A stretch of 64,000 nt of DNA, taken from assembly GCA_964622325.1 (NCBI GenBank), contig CAZUOJ010000005.1, positions 1 to 64,000 of the forward strand. The letters run 5' to 3'. Under the pieces are notes generated by a model, which ran no database searches, was not told the origin of the DNA, and saw nothing but the letters and a program-made list of their open reading frames with translations. The position numbers and the translations under genes were made by a program. Source of the stretch: JAJFUB01 sp964622325 (GTDB lineage Bacteria; Armatimonadota; Zipacnadia; Zipacnadales; UBA11051). This document shows, in pieces, positions 9,401 through 18,786 of the stretch (position 1 is the first letter of the stretch; each line of letters begins with the position of its first letter).

Positions 9401-10344
9401 AAATCGAAGCCTATGAGCAGCCCGGGGCGGAGCCACCAACGCCTGTAAAAGCTGTAGAAACAGGCGCGCCTCCTCTTGTGTTCACGCCGCCGCCCTCTGA
9501 AACACAGGGCGAGCCTGTACTCTGGAAAGAAGCTTTTCAGCCCTTTGAGACAGCGCCGCGCTATTATTGGGATGAAAGAGATACAAAATGGGTGCTGAAT
9601 GCGGAAAAATTGCTGGCACTGCCGCTGCCCGAAGGGGGGATTGTGCTGGCTTCTCAGGCTCCGGAAGGCTATGCAGGAATGACGCATTTTTTCCCCTATA
9701 ATCCGGAATTTCGTTATTTTCAGGCCAGCCTCCGGGCCATTGAGGGCGAGGGCTATCGCTGGACGAATATAAGCTTAAATGACGGCTCGGGCAAACTGCC
9801 AGTACGAACGGCTGTCCACACGCGGCTGCCGGGGCTATATACAGTAGATACGCATTATCTGCATGAGCAATTTCGCCAAGGGACACTAAAACGGGCGTTT
9901 GTGTCTGTGTTTGTGGCAGGCTCGGGACGGAATGAAGATGGCAGTGTGCGACAGGGGCCCCGCTTTACATTTGATTTTTTGCAGCTAGTCCGCCGTCCCA
10001 CAAACGGGCTGATTATCACAATGGCGGACGGCTCGCCTGTGCCGCCGGCTTTGAAAGCCGGCGATACATTGCTGTATCGTGTGTATCTGGAAAAGCCAGC
10101 CCAGGATGTTGTCGTGGAGACATTGGGCGGAGCTGGCCATGAGCCCTTGCTTATCAATCGCGAGCCGTCCGTGCAGCTCTGGCCTGTGGGGGATAAGGAC
10201 GGCCGGCAGTGGGCGGCGTTAGTGACGCTGGGCCCCGGCACCAGCAAATTCACGCCTCAGGGCTATCCTGTGCTCTTTCGGGCTGTCATTACAGGCGGCG
10301 CTTTGCCCGCATTGTATGTCACAATGGATGTGACATTTGAATAG
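6490..10344 (+). CDS. secreted CBM9 / glycosidase-like multidomain protein
   Basis: A 1284-residue secreted protein (signal MRKWAFWALVFIFSSVVLAA, cleavage near residue 20). Residues of about 22-230 match the CBM9-like fold common in secreted glycan enzymes (IQLDGKLEEPAWQQA, FDEEALYVGIECDEPQ, DDCVEIFLAP). About 240-450 looks like beta-sandwich repeats. About 455-780 resembles a TIM barrel opening with ILVNGQPKIFIGWYG and containing GYYLADEPEINN; Glu578 in DEPE is a plausible acid/base. The last 500 residues are beta-rich, with a discoidin-like segment near 870-960. It starts a run of plus-strand genes and has a strong AGGAGG ribosome site. The enzyme class is inferred; no named GH family is certain. 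Confidence 0.7.
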   Translation: MRKWAFWALVFIFSSVVLAAPTAIAIRRQGEIQLDGKLEEPAWQQAPWHGDFVSASAAVEGQNPPAAVQTRFKVLFDEEALYVGIECDEPQLDKIVARYTEHDQDVYQDDCVEIFLAPSSDGRYYYHFVINSKGAYFDDFGADYGLVHAKLWEFPLQVGTALDPAAQKWRVEARIAFAGLDIRESAPPEWLFNVTRERYAGGAQELSTWSPLKGNFHAPRLFGKLTGLKADFRRFAWNIAAPQITISGDGSGRHQLSLKTNITNNTAQSRRILLSAHPFLRPEAAVQSEPQDLAAGATALFALPPVMLAGSPRQAVIQFNILDADTKQPLKIAVKHLDTEYRPLSLDIIQPNYRQNIYATQNVSEIIFRVTLAPDVAAQSAQIQYSLLNAAGQIIREGKAAKGQWGAPLKLEAARLPQGIYTLRARALNATGQTIHEIATTIRKLPPAQGSEVRIDEKGNILVNGQPKIFIGWYGSIPTEDPRPDVVALQNVQTPVVLIGPDPKPVREAFARGVYSIVSIEPGRLYHTFSWWRNPQITLHQEITKQDAPSEEFISYLKQLVDCVKNEPGLLGYYLADEPEINNARSAYLEAIYQRMQELDPYHPVFITNDTLDGIVTHGYRACDILNPDPYSPEPEYVPNFMKRCQEVLRRGQTIMMTPWHSSGQAHFMTAWGTAPPYSYRTMRMQYLQALAYGCRGFTGYTSAFFMPEIELRYGLPHIWREVRLLEPALANPLEKPLAEADAEMITWAGRGGAHIYLIVANHKPGTRRVKISCPALAPAKQLYVVSEGRIVPVTKGSFTDRFAPGEARIYTTNPQAAQLPTMQEIEKELAERKAASAKPGNLLHYARGIRARASEGYYAPWFHQYYYYACNGLTDDLGWHLSHTDKPAWLEIALPEAKNIGRVVLYTPNLRDYDLQFQGPEGRIVVAEIRGNAREVAEHHFQPPIPTLKLRLTALAVRGGEGTKNAIVREIEAYEQPGAEPPTPVKAVETGAPPLVFTPPPSETQGEPVLWKEAFQPFETAPRYYWDERDTKWVLNAEKLLALPLPEGGIVLASQAPEGYAGMTHFFPYNPEFRYFQASLRAIEGEGYRWTNISLNDGSGKLPVRTAVHTRLPGLYTVDTHYLHEQFRQGTLKRAFVSVFVAGSGRNEDGSVRQGPRFTFDFLQLVRRPTNGLIITMADGSPVPPALKAGDTLLYRVYLEKPAQDVVVETLGGAGHEPLLINREPSVQLWPVGDKDGRQWAALVTLGPGTSKFTPQGYPVLFRAVITGGALPALYVTMDVTFE

Positions 10345-10393
10345 ACTGATTGGATATACAGGATTGTCAGCCCAATTTCCTTTTAGCTCTTGA

Positions 10394-13300
10394 ATGCGAG
10401 GAATGAAGGACAGCATGATAGGATTTGTGGCTTTTGCTCTGGCATTAGCGAACATCGTATGGGGGCAGGCGCTTTCGCTTTCGCCACAGCCGAAAGGCGC
10501 GCCGGGAGAATATATCGCTGTGCCGCTATTGCCCGCGTGGGCGCACATTGTCAACAGGGCGGGACAAGCGCAGGCTGTGACGACATGTTCGCCCGAGATG
10601 GCGCGTGCGCAATATGGGGGCTATCCGTCCGCCGGCGTGCCGCAAGAAGGGAAATTAGAATGGAGGCTGGCGGGAAATATACAGGGCTCCTTTTATGTGT
10701 ATTTTCTCGTGCGGACAGGGCATCAATTGGGATACGAATATCTCCATGCATATATTGGGGAGCTGCAGGGACGTCCGATAGAAATGCAATTAGAAGCGGA
10801 ATTCCCGCCGCTGCGTGTCTTTCATAGCGCGCAGGGGGGCTGGGGCCATGATATAGGATGGCTGCGCTCAGCGCATCCTTTACAGCTGCAGCCGGGCCAG
10901 CGCCTGACGCTGAGCTGCACAGAGCCGTATGCATATGTGTCGCTGTGCCTGCTAGTGCCGGCCGCGGTGCAGCCGCGGCCGGCTTTACGGGAGCTTTTGC
11001 GCGTGCTTCATTTTCAGCTTGAAGATTATCGTTTGCTGAGGCAGCGCGTGGGGGAAATATTCCCGGATTTGCAAAAGATATGTGAACAGATGCAGCGCGA
11101 ATGGCAGGAGCCCTGCCGCCAATTCACACGCTTTCAAAAGGCGCTGCTCCGGGCTTCCGAAAAAAGGCTGGACGGGCCACAACAGGCAGAAGCCCTTCAG
11201 GCTTTATCTGAAATCCTAAAAAATTTGCATGAGAGCGTTAAGCGCGCGGAAGAAGCCAATGTCCGTCTCCTGGGGCCCGCTTTAGCCCGAAAACGCCAGG
11301 AGCTGTGGATTCGCGAGGCAAAATTGCGTCTGCTTCCGGCCCAAGATTTTGCGGGCCGGGAGGCCGAATATGCCCGCAGCGTCGCACAGCGATATTTGCA
11401 GGCGGCGGAACGCCTCCGTACGCCCCGGACAGAAGAGGCCTTAGAAAGGTTGGCGACATATTGCTGGCGAGCCGCAGAGTTTTTAGCCCAGGCGGAAGAA
11501 AAACGACAAAGAGCCCCGAAAGAGCCCTCGCGTGCTGTGGCGAAGGCTTTTGTTCCTCCTCTGAAGCCTCATCCGCGGCAAAAAGTGCTGCTGAACGGCG
11601 TGTGGGAGCTGAGTCTGGAGGGCACAGCAGAAGCGCCGCCGCAAGGGGGCTGGCTTCCTGTGCCTGTGCCCCATGGGGATTTGAAGCAGGCGATGGGGCA
11701 TTTTGTGACAGAGGGGCATTATTGGCCGCCCCGAAAAAATAGCGTGTGGCTGCGGACACGCTTTACAGTGCCGAAAGAAATGGCTGGGGGCGCTATTTTT
11801 TTATGTTTTGACGCCGTGTTTCATCTTTGCGAGGCTTATGTGAATGGCGTGTTTGTAGGCCGACATATCGGCGGCTTTGATCGATTTGAATTTGAGATTA
11901 CGCCGTATGTGCAGCCAGGGGCAGAGGCGGAGCTTTTGTGCTATCTATATGACACATCCTACACAGCGCTTTCCCCCTCGCCGCTAATCAGCATCCGGGC
12001 GGGCTTTGCTGAAGCATTGCAGAAATCCTCGTGGCTGCAAATTCGGAAATACGAAGGCTGGCTGGCCGAGCCCAATCATTATGTTGTGTCTGATTTGTGG
12101 GGCGGGCATTTTCTGGGCATCTGGCAGGATGTGTCCTTAGAGTCACGGGCGCCCGTGTGGACAGAAGAAGTGCTGATTATGCCTTCAGTGCGTCAGCATA
12201 TGCTTCGTGTGCGGACACGCCTGCAGGCGCTGCCGGCGCGTGCCAAAACAAAGCCACATTGTGCTATTCTCCTTCGCCAAGAAGTATTGACGGAGGACGG
12301 GCAAATAGTGTTGCGGCTGCCGGAACGGAAGGCAAAGCTTGCAGCAGAGCCTGTGTGGCTGATGACGCAAAAAGCGTGGGCCCATCCGAAGTTATGGGGC
12401 ATCGGGGGCGTCTATGGAGAGCCACAGAATCTGTATATTTTGCGCACGCGACTGTATGTAGAAGGGCAAGGGGAGCCCATAGATGTGCGCTACGATCGCT
12501 TTGGCTTTCGGGAATTCTGGATCGAAAAAGGGCAATTTTGGCTCAATGGCCAGCGATTGCCGCTGCAAGGAGGAGGCAGCTGGTATCTGCAAGAAAGCAA
12601 ATTGCCTCATGGAAATCGCTGGTGGGCGTTGCGTTTTTATGGCTTAGAGCGCGGGATGAATGTGAATATTGAGCGCTGGCACAGGCAGGGGGATGTGGGC
12701 GGAGATTTGCTGGCTGTCGCCGATGAGCTGGGAATGCTTAATGAGCTGGAAGCGCCGTATTGGGGCGTATATGGGATTCCGGATATTATCGGACGCGAGG
12801 ATTGGGATGATCCTGTATGGACGGAAAATGTCACAGGCTATTATCAGCATCTTGTGCGCAAGCGTTTCAATCATCCCAGCGTTGTCTTATGGTCCGTGGA
12901 AAATGAAACATTCATTGCGCCCGTACGGCCCGAGCATATGCTGCGACGCTTTTTTGCATTCGGCCAGGCGATTAAACAGGAAGATCCCACACGGCCTGTT
13001 ACATATCACGCTATTGCCAACGGAGGCTATGTTCAATCATATCCGGAAATAGAGATTGTCAATTGGCATTATGCCTCTTTAGAGCAGCTGCGGGACTGGC
13101 AAAGAAAATGGGGCGGGCGGCCCTGTATTTTGGGAGAATTTCAGAATTATGAATTGCTGGGATATCTGCTGAATAATCGGCGGGATGTGGCCAGGGAATA
13201 CATGGGCAAACTGCAAGCGTGGATAGAAGAAACATGGCAGGCGCACAAGGAGATCGGGCTGTCCGGAGCGCTGTATTTTCTGCCGTACACGGCGGGCTTA

Positions 13301-13867
13301 GTGAGCACGGCGCGGCCGGAATGGATGGGGCCCTGGGGAGATAAGCTGGAGCCTGTGGAAAAAGCGCGCGTCATCGAATCGGGCCTGGATAAGGGCCGTG
13401 CCGTAATTTATGCGAAAGTGCCCATTTTGTGGCCCAGCCGCTCGGGCCCAGGCATCAAATGTGATTTTTTGCACACAGGCCTCGGGCATGTTTCGCTGAT
13501 TAATTGGTTTGATCCCAAGCGGCCTGCCGCCACGCCCACGCCTGTGGCAGAGACATTGCGGCGTTGCTGGCAGCCTATGCCCGAACTAAGCGCAGAAACA
13601 GCCCCGGAAGTTATTGTAACAGTAACAAGCGGCGGACAGCCCGCCCCAGGCCTTCCTGTTGTGGCTATTCCCGTCGCGGGCCAGCCGGCTTCCATCACAG
13701 GCGCCATAACAGATTCCGCTGGAACTGCGTGGCTTGTGCTGCCCGCCACAGGCGCTTATGAAATTCGCTGCGGCAGCCAGGCGGTGCGCTGGGAAGCCCG
13801 CCGCCTGTCCCGTCACGCGCCGCCGGGCTGGGCGCATATCCCGCGGCTGTCCCTGGCGCTGGATTAG
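10394..13867 (+). CDS. secreted glycoside hydrolase family 2 enzyme
   Basis: An exo-acting beta-glycosidase (galactosidase, glucuronidase or mannosidase type) of up to 1157 residues. After a signal-like segment (IGFVAFALALANIVWGQA) come a beta domain, an unusual helical stretch (about 195-385), the GH2 sugar-binding and Ig-like domains (about 400-690) and a TIM barrel. The catalytic acid/base pair is visible as LWSVENETF (Asn837-Glu838) and the nucleophile as ILGEFQNYE (Glu915), so it should be active. The last 90 residues look like a carboxypeptidase-regulatory or Big-type beta domain. Three in-frame ATGs (10394, 10403, 10415) are possible; AAGG ahead of 10415 gives the best ribosome site, while 10394 or 10403 keep a positive charge at the signal N-terminus. 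Confidence 0.85.
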   Translation: MRGMKDSMIGFVAFALALANIVWGQALSLSPQPKGAPGEYIAVPLLPAWAHIVNRAGQAQAVTTCSPEMARAQYGGYPSAGVPQEGKLEWRLAGNIQGSFYVYFLVRTGHQLGYEYLHAYIGELQGRPIEMQLEAEFPPLRVFHSAQGGWGHDIGWLRSAHPLQLQPGQRLTLSCTEPYAYVSLCLLVPAAVQPRPALRELLRVLHFQLEDYRLLRQRVGEIFPDLQKICEQMQREWQEPCRQFTRFQKALLRASEKRLDGPQQAEALQALSEILKNLHESVKRAEEANVRLLGPALARKRQELWIREAKLRLLPAQDFAGREAEYARSVAQRYLQAAERLRTPRTEEALERLATYCWRAAEFLAQAEEKRQRAPKEPSRAVAKAFVPPLKPHPRQKVLLNGVWELSLEGTAEAPPQGGWLPVPVPHGDLKQAMGHFVTEGHYWPPRKNSVWLRTRFTVPKEMAGGAIFLCFDAVFHLCEAYVNGVFVGRHIGGFDRFEFEITPYVQPGAEAELLCYLYDTSYTALSPSPLISIRAGFAEALQKSSWLQIRKYEGWLAEPNHYVVSDLWGGHFLGIWQDVSLESRAPVWTEEVLIMPSVRQHMLRVRTRLQALPARAKTKPHCAILLRQEVLTEDGQIVLRLPERKAKLAAEPVWLMTQKAWAHPKLWGIGGVYGEPQNLYILRTRLYVEGQGEPIDVRYDRFGFREFWIEKGQFWLNGQRLPLQGGGSWYLQESKLPHGNRWWALRFYGLERGMNVNIERWHRQGDVGGDLLAVADELGMLNELEAPYWGVYGIPDIIGREDWDDPVWTENVTGYYQHLVRKRFNHPSVVLWSVENETFIAPVRPEHMLRRFFAFGQAIKQEDPTRPVTYHAIANGGYVQSYPEIEIVNWHYASLEQLRDWQRKWGGRPCILGEFQNYELLGYLLNNRRDVAREYMGKLQAWIEETWQAHKEIGLSGALYFLPYTAGLVSTARPEWMGPWGDKLEPVEKARVIESGLDKGRAVIYAKVPILWPSRSGPGIKCDFLHTGLGHVSLINWFDPKRPAATPTPVAETLRRCWQPMPELSAETAPEVIVTVTSGGQPAPGLPVVAIPVAGQPASITGAITDSAGTAWLVLPATGAYEIRCGSQAVRWEARRLSRHAPPGWAHIPRLSLALD

Positions 13868-14041
13868 CCTGAAGCAAAGGCTGCGGAAAAGCCTAAAGAG
13901 CAAAGATGGATAAGGAAAGAATGAATGTACATACGCAAAAATGCAAATTGTGTCTACAGAGCCAGCAAAAGCAGGCGAGCAAAAGCTGATTTTTAGTTCC
14001 ATCTCAAAAGCGTACATCCCAAAACAAAGGGGCGATGGGAA

Positions 14042-15961
14042 ATGTCATCAGAATTGTGGCAATGGGGGATTATTGCGCTGCTTATAGGAGGAGGGCTTCT
14101 GGGCAGCCAATACAGCCTCGAAGCGCAACAGCTTCCGCCGGGCTTCGTTGATCATGGGCCTGTGGCTCCTGTAGGCATGTCCGCTTGGGGCGGGACATGG
14201 GCTACGGCTGATAAGGAGGGCCGCCGCCTTGTGTTCATCAAGCTTTGGGCAGGCGGCAACAGCTCCTATTTGTTCGTGGAGGCGCAGACGGGCAAAACAG
14301 AACAAATCAATCCCGGAATTGGCGGATTAGGGGCTTATCTCGTGCAGCTTTCTTCTAACAACAAAATCTATGACACGATGGGAGAATGGCTGCTGGAAAT
14401 TGATGTGCCCACACGGGAAATTCGGCGAATTGGCAAAATCCCCTCCGGGATGGCTCTGTCGTTTTTATTGTCGCCGGAGGGAATCCTCTATGCGGGCATC
14501 TATCCCAGCGCCACATTAATTTCCTTCAATCCCAAAACAGGCGAATATCGGAATCACGGTCCGCTGAATCAGGAGGAATGGCCGCAATATTTGCGGCCGT
14601 TGGCGCTGGATAATCAGGGCTGGCTGTATGGCGGCATTGCCATCAAGGCTGCGCAGATTGTGGGCTACAATCTGCAGACAGGGGAAAAGCGGACATATAT
14701 TCCTGAGGCGCAGAGGAGAAATGGCGGGGGGAATGTATATCAGGGCGTGGATGGGAATGTGTATGCAGAGGCGCCGGGCTGGGGCTGGCATAGACTCTCG
14801 GGGGGAGAGTGTGTGAAAGTGGATAAGCCCGCAGCGCGCGCCCCCAGCCGCGCTCCGGATGTTTTTCCAGACGGCGCCCGGCTTGTGAGGGCGGATGTGC
14901 CGAATCGGACGCTGTATATCATGGAGCCGGGCGGGCAAGAGCCTGTGCGTGTGCGATTTGAATATCAAAGCCCGGGCGTGCTGATTTATTCGCTGGTCGC
15001 AGGCCCTGAGGGGAAGATTTACGGGGCGACAGGCGCGCCCTTGCGGATCTGGCGCTTTGATCCCGCCAGTGGGCAAATAGAAAATTGGGGGCTGGGGGAT
15101 CATGGCGGACATGTGAATCAGTGGGTGCGGCAAGGCAATAAGCTATACGGGGGCGTGTATAGCTCGGGCTCCTTAATTGAGCTGGATCCCACACAGCCTA
15201 TTGAGGACGCGCCCATACGGGAAAGCAAAAATCCGCGTCATGTGCATGGCTTTGAATATGGCTTCGGGGGGAATCCGGATATGTTTGGGCGGCCGCATGC
15301 GCTTTTGGCTCATCCCGACGGCCGCCATGTGATTATGGGCGGCAATCCGGCGCGGGCGCGTGTGGGCGGCGGGCTGCTCATTTATGATGTTCAGACGGGC
15401 GAATCCAGCGTGCTGAAGCCGGAAGAGCTTGTGCCAGATCAGGGGATTTATGCCTTAGCGGCGCTGCCAGATGGAGATTTGATTGTAGGCACAACAATAG
15501 AAGCCGCGACAGGCGGGCAAACTGTCGCCAGAGAGGCTTTGCTGTATCGGCTGGATTGGGACACAAAACGCGTCATTGGACGCTGGCCCCTCAAGCCGCG
15601 AGCGGCGGCCGTGCGGGATCTTCTCGTGGGGCAGGAGGGGCTCGTCTATGGGCTGGCCACAGGCAATCGCTTCTTTGTGTTTGATCCCCAAACGGAGCGC
15701 TTTGTGCATGATGAAATCGTGGAAGCTTATGGGGCTTTGACGGGCAGCCAGGCGCCACGCACAATGGCTTTTGGGCCTGACGGGGGCATTTATGTGCTGT
15801 TTCGGGAGGCCGTTGCCCGTTTTGATCCGAAGACATTCGCCCATCGGGAAATTGCCCGGCCGGGCGTGTCCATTACGGCCGGAATTGTCATTCACAATAA
15901 TCGGCTGTATTTTGCCGCTGGGCCGCGGCTAATGAGCTATGATTTGGGGCAAGCCCGTTAG
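14042..15961 (+). CDS. secreted beta-propeller protein (paralogue 1)
   Basis: A 639-residue protein with an N-terminal hydrophobic export segment (residues 7-25). The rest is built from repeated four-stranded blades, visible as recurring patterns such as GILYAGIYPSATLISFNPKTG, GWLYGGIA, GKIYGATGAPLRIWRFDPASG and KLYGGVYSSGSLIELDP. This is the SMP-30/PQQ-like propeller style often found beside polysaccharide lyases. It is similar in layout to the minus-strand protein at 32244-34250. A glycan-binding or lyase role is possible but no catalytic residues can be named. It sits between the GH2 and GH42-like genes on the same strand. Confidence 0.7.
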   Translation: MSSELWQWGIIALLIGGGLLGSQYSLEAQQLPPGFVDHGPVAPVGMSAWGGTWATADKEGRRLVFIKLWAGGNSSYLFVEAQTGKTEQINPGIGGLGAYLVQLSSNNKIYDTMGEWLLEIDVPTREIRRIGKIPSGMALSFLLSPEGILYAGIYPSATLISFNPKTGEYRNHGPLNQEEWPQYLRPLALDNQGWLYGGIAIKAAQIVGYNLQTGEKRTYIPEAQRRNGGGNVYQGVDGNVYAEAPGWGWHRLSGGECVKVDKPAARAPSRAPDVFPDGARLVRADVPNRTLYIMEPGGQEPVRVRFEYQSPGVLIYSLVAGPEGKIYGATGAPLRIWRFDPASGQIENWGLGDHGGHVNQWVRQGNKLYGGVYSSGSLIELDPTQPIEDAPIRESKNPRHVHGFEYGFGGNPDMFGRPHALLAHPDGRHVIMGGNPARARVGGGLLIYDVQTGESSVLKPEELVPDQGIYALAALPDGDLIVGTTIEAATGGQTVAREALLYRLDWDTKRVIGRWPLKPRAAAVRDLLVGQEGLVYGLATGNRFFVFDPQTERFVHDEIVEAYGALTGSQAPRTMAFGPDGGIYVLFREAVARFDPKTFAHREIARPGVSITAGIVIHNNRLYFAAGPRLMSYDLGQAR

Positions 15962-16047
15962 GGCTATGGGGAAAACGAGGCCACATGCCTCAACGCTTTG
16001 GGCATTCTTTTTCGTAAATCTTAAAGCGAAGGAGATTAGCATTCATA

Positions 16048-18786
16048 ATGAGCCGAAGCATATGGATTTTTTTTGTGGAGCTGGGGATTGCCGCGCTCAG
16101 CTGGAGTCAAGCGCCGCCCGTTGTGTTCAACGCGGGCTTTGAGGAAGGGCAGGATAAGCCAGAGGGCTGGAGCTGGCGCCTCGGCGAAGAGGGGCAGGGA
16201 GAATTTGAATGGACAGAGCGGCTTTCGCATTCGGGACGAAAATCTTTCCGCGTCAAATTTGTCGGTCCCGTGGGCTACACGGCGCTGGATAGCAGCGATA
16301 TTGAAGTGACGCCGGGCAAAACATATCGCATCTCCGCCTGGATTTATCCTGCCCGGCCCGTGCGGCGGGGCGTATATTTTATGATTTCGCAATACAAGCC
16401 GAACGCCCCAAGCGAAGATTTGCCCAATACATTTGGCGCCACAAACGCGGTGTTTGCCCCGCAAATGTGGCAGCCCATTACAGTCACAGTCTCTGTGCGC
16501 GCGGGAAATAATCGGCTGCGGATTCATTGCATTCAAGCGCTGGCGTCGTCCGAAATTTATTGGGATGATTTTACGATACAGGAAGAAACACAGGAGGAAA
16601 AGCCGCGTTATGAGCCGCCGCCGCTGGAGGAGGTGCCGCCGCTTACGCCGGAGCTGCGCGCGCATCTGGCGCGACGCCCGCGCGCGACAGCTAAAATTGA
16701 AGGGCGGGGCGCTCGCCCGCGGCTGATTGTAGATGGCAAGCCGTTGCCTTTTGCCTGGCATGTATGCGCTTTCGGCGGGCCCGCTTTCTTTGAGCGGGCG
16801 CATGTGCGAGATTTCAAGGAGGCCGGGGTGCGGATTCATCTGGCGCCGCTTGTGCTGGGCAATGGCCTGTATGGCGCCCGCGGGCCGTGGCTGGGCCACA
16901 AGCAATATGATTTTTCCGTTGTGGATGAAATCCTGTGGCGCGTGCTCCGTGTAGATCCTGACGGCTATGTGATTTTTTATATGTGCTGCGATCCGTATCC
17001 GGAATGGGGCAAAGAGAATCTGGAACATGTCACAGAAGATCAAAACGGCCAGAAGGCGATTGTGTGGATGCATCCGCTCCGTTGGGGCGGAGAGCCGGGC
17101 CCAAATGAGCGTTATGGGCCCAGCATTGTCTCCTTAAAGCTGCGGGAGGATGTGGCGGAGACATTGCGCCGGCTAGTGCGTCATGTCGAAAGCAGCGAAG
17201 CAGGCAAAGCTGTCATTGGCTATCATGTGGCAGGCTTTAATGATGGGCAATGGTTCCAGTGGGCTTCTTTGGATCCTTCAGATTTGCATCTGGCGGATTA
17301 TTGTCCAGGCGCGCAGGAAGCTTTTGGCCAATGGCTCCGGGCACGCGGCAAGAAGCCTGCGCCCGTGCCGCCCGCGGATATGCTGTGGAATGAGCGTGTG
17401 TTTGTGGATCCGCAAACGGAGTCGCTTGTGGCGGATTATCAGCGTTTTTATTCGGAGGGCGTGGCGGAAAACATCATGGCGCTGGCCCGTGTGCTGAAAC
17501 AGGAAAGCAAGCGGCCCATTATCTGCGGGACCTATTATGAGGACATCACATGCAACAGCGCCAATCACATCGCCCTGGGGCGCTTTTTACAGTCCGAGGC
17601 GCTGGATTATCTGGCAGGGCCGGCGGCCTACAATATCCGGATGGCGGGCTATCAGGGGGCTGTACGGAATGTATTTGGCTCCACGCTTCTGCATGGCAAG
17701 ATGTATCTGACAGAGCAGGATTGGCGGTCGTGGCGCTCCTATCCCAATACGCCGGAGCAGAATTTCGCGTGGGGGCGGGCGGAGACAGCCGAAATCCATA
17801 ACGCGATGGTGCGGCGAGAATGCGGGATGATGCTGGCCTTCGGATTAGGCACATGGTGGTACGATATGGGCGGAGGATGGTTCAGTGATCCCCATATCAT
17901 GGCCGGCATTGCGGAAGCGGTGCGCGCTTTCACACAGGAGCTTGCGGATAAGGATAGTCCGCAAGCGGATCTGGCCGTGATTGTTTCTGAAGAAAGCGAT
18001 AGCTATGTGCGAATGCGCTACGGAGGGCAATATCGTTATCAGGGGATTGTGCGGCAGATCGAGGAGCTGAATACAGCGGGCGTGCCTTATCGGCTGTATT
18101 TGCAGTCTGATCTGGGACGTGTGTCACTGCCTGAACATAAAGCCTATCTGTTTTTGAATCCGTATGTGATTACAGCTGAACAGCGCCGTGCCCTTGAAAG
18201 CCTCAAGCGAGACGGGAAATTGCTGGCCTTTGTCCACGCCCCGGGCTTGATCGGGGCCGCTAATCCCGCGCAGACAGCTTCAGCCTTTACAGGAATAGCG
18301 CTGGCGCCCCTGTCCAGTCCGCCGCCTTCGCCTCCGCTGGCTATCAATCCCCATCATCCTCTGCTGGCGGGGCTGGAGGAAGAGGCGTTAATGACGCCGA
18401 CAGCGCCAGCTGAGGCGCTGCAAGTCGTGGATCCGCAGGCCTCGCCTTTAGCGTTCTATGCGCGGAGTTCGGCCGTGGGCTGCGCGGCGCGGGATTTTGG
18501 CCGCTGGAAAAGTGTGTTCATCGGCAGCCCGGGCATTAGCGCCGGCTTTGCCCATAATCTGGCCCGCTGGGCAGGCTGCTGGATAGCCGCGGCGCCGGGA
18601 GACGCCGTTTACGCCAGCCAGCATTTTCTCACAATCCATGCGCTCTTTCCCGGGCATAAGATTTTGCGGCTGAAACAGCCGGCAAAAGTCACAGATTTAA
18701 CGACAGGGCGCGTTATCGCCTCCCGCACTGCTACCTTAGAGCTGGAAATGCAGCGCGGAGAGACTCGCTGGTTCCGCCTGGATTAG
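16048..18786 (+). CDS. secreted GH42-like beta-galactosidase relative with N-terminal CBM
   Basis: A 912-residue secreted protein. The signal peptide (IFFVELGIAALSWSQA) is followed by a carbohydrate-binding jelly roll of CBM4/9 type (about 25-175: FNAGFEEGQDKPEGW, YRISAWIYPA, SSEIYWDDFTI). A TIM barrel runs from about 225 to 640 and a GATase-like trimerization domain from about 640 to 760 (ADLAVIVSEESDSYVRM). Glu556 in MYLTEQDWRSW fits the nucleophile. In the acid/base strand the sequence is GYHVAGFNDGQW, with Gln401 where relatives often have Glu (GEW), so activity is uncertain. AAGGAG precedes the start with long spacing. Confidence 0.75.
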   Translation: MSRSIWIFFVELGIAALSWSQAPPVVFNAGFEEGQDKPEGWSWRLGEEGQGEFEWTERLSHSGRKSFRVKFVGPVGYTALDSSDIEVTPGKTYRISAWIYPARPVRRGVYFMISQYKPNAPSEDLPNTFGATNAVFAPQMWQPITVTVSVRAGNNRLRIHCIQALASSEIYWDDFTIQEETQEEKPRYEPPPLEEVPPLTPELRAHLARRPRATAKIEGRGARPRLIVDGKPLPFAWHVCAFGGPAFFERAHVRDFKEAGVRIHLAPLVLGNGLYGARGPWLGHKQYDFSVVDEILWRVLRVDPDGYVIFYMCCDPYPEWGKENLEHVTEDQNGQKAIVWMHPLRWGGEPGPNERYGPSIVSLKLREDVAETLRRLVRHVESSEAGKAVIGYHVAGFNDGQWFQWASLDPSDLHLADYCPGAQEAFGQWLRARGKKPAPVPPADMLWNERVFVDPQTESLVADYQRFYSEGVAENIMALARVLKQESKRPIICGTYYEDITCNSANHIALGRFLQSEALDYLAGPAAYNIRMAGYQGAVRNVFGSTLLHGKMYLTEQDWRSWRSYPNTPEQNFAWGRAETAEIHNAMVRRECGMMLAFGLGTWWYDMGGGWFSDPHIMAGIAEAVRAFTQELADKDSPQADLAVIVSEESDSYVRMRYGGQYRYQGIVRQIEELNTAGVPYRLYLQSDLGRVSLPEHKAYLFLNPYVITAEQRRALESLKRDGKLLAFVHAPGLIGAANPAQTASAFTGIALAPLSSPPPSPPLAINPHHPLLAGLEEEALMTPTAPAEALQVVDPQASPLAFYARSSAVGCAARDFGRWKSVFIGSPGISAGFAHNLARWAGCWIAAAPGDAVYASQHFLTIHALFPGHKILRLKQPAKVTDLTTGRVIASRTATLELEMQRGETRWFRLD

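Noticed and set aside
15977..15991. GAGGC/GCCTC hairpin after the first propeller gene
   Set aside because: Only five base pairs and no following T run; the downstream gene is co-directional.
16036..17073. 345-residue open frame on the minus strand
   Set aside because: Antisense to the GH42-like gene and rich in Arg/His/Pro as expected for a shadow of this codon usage.
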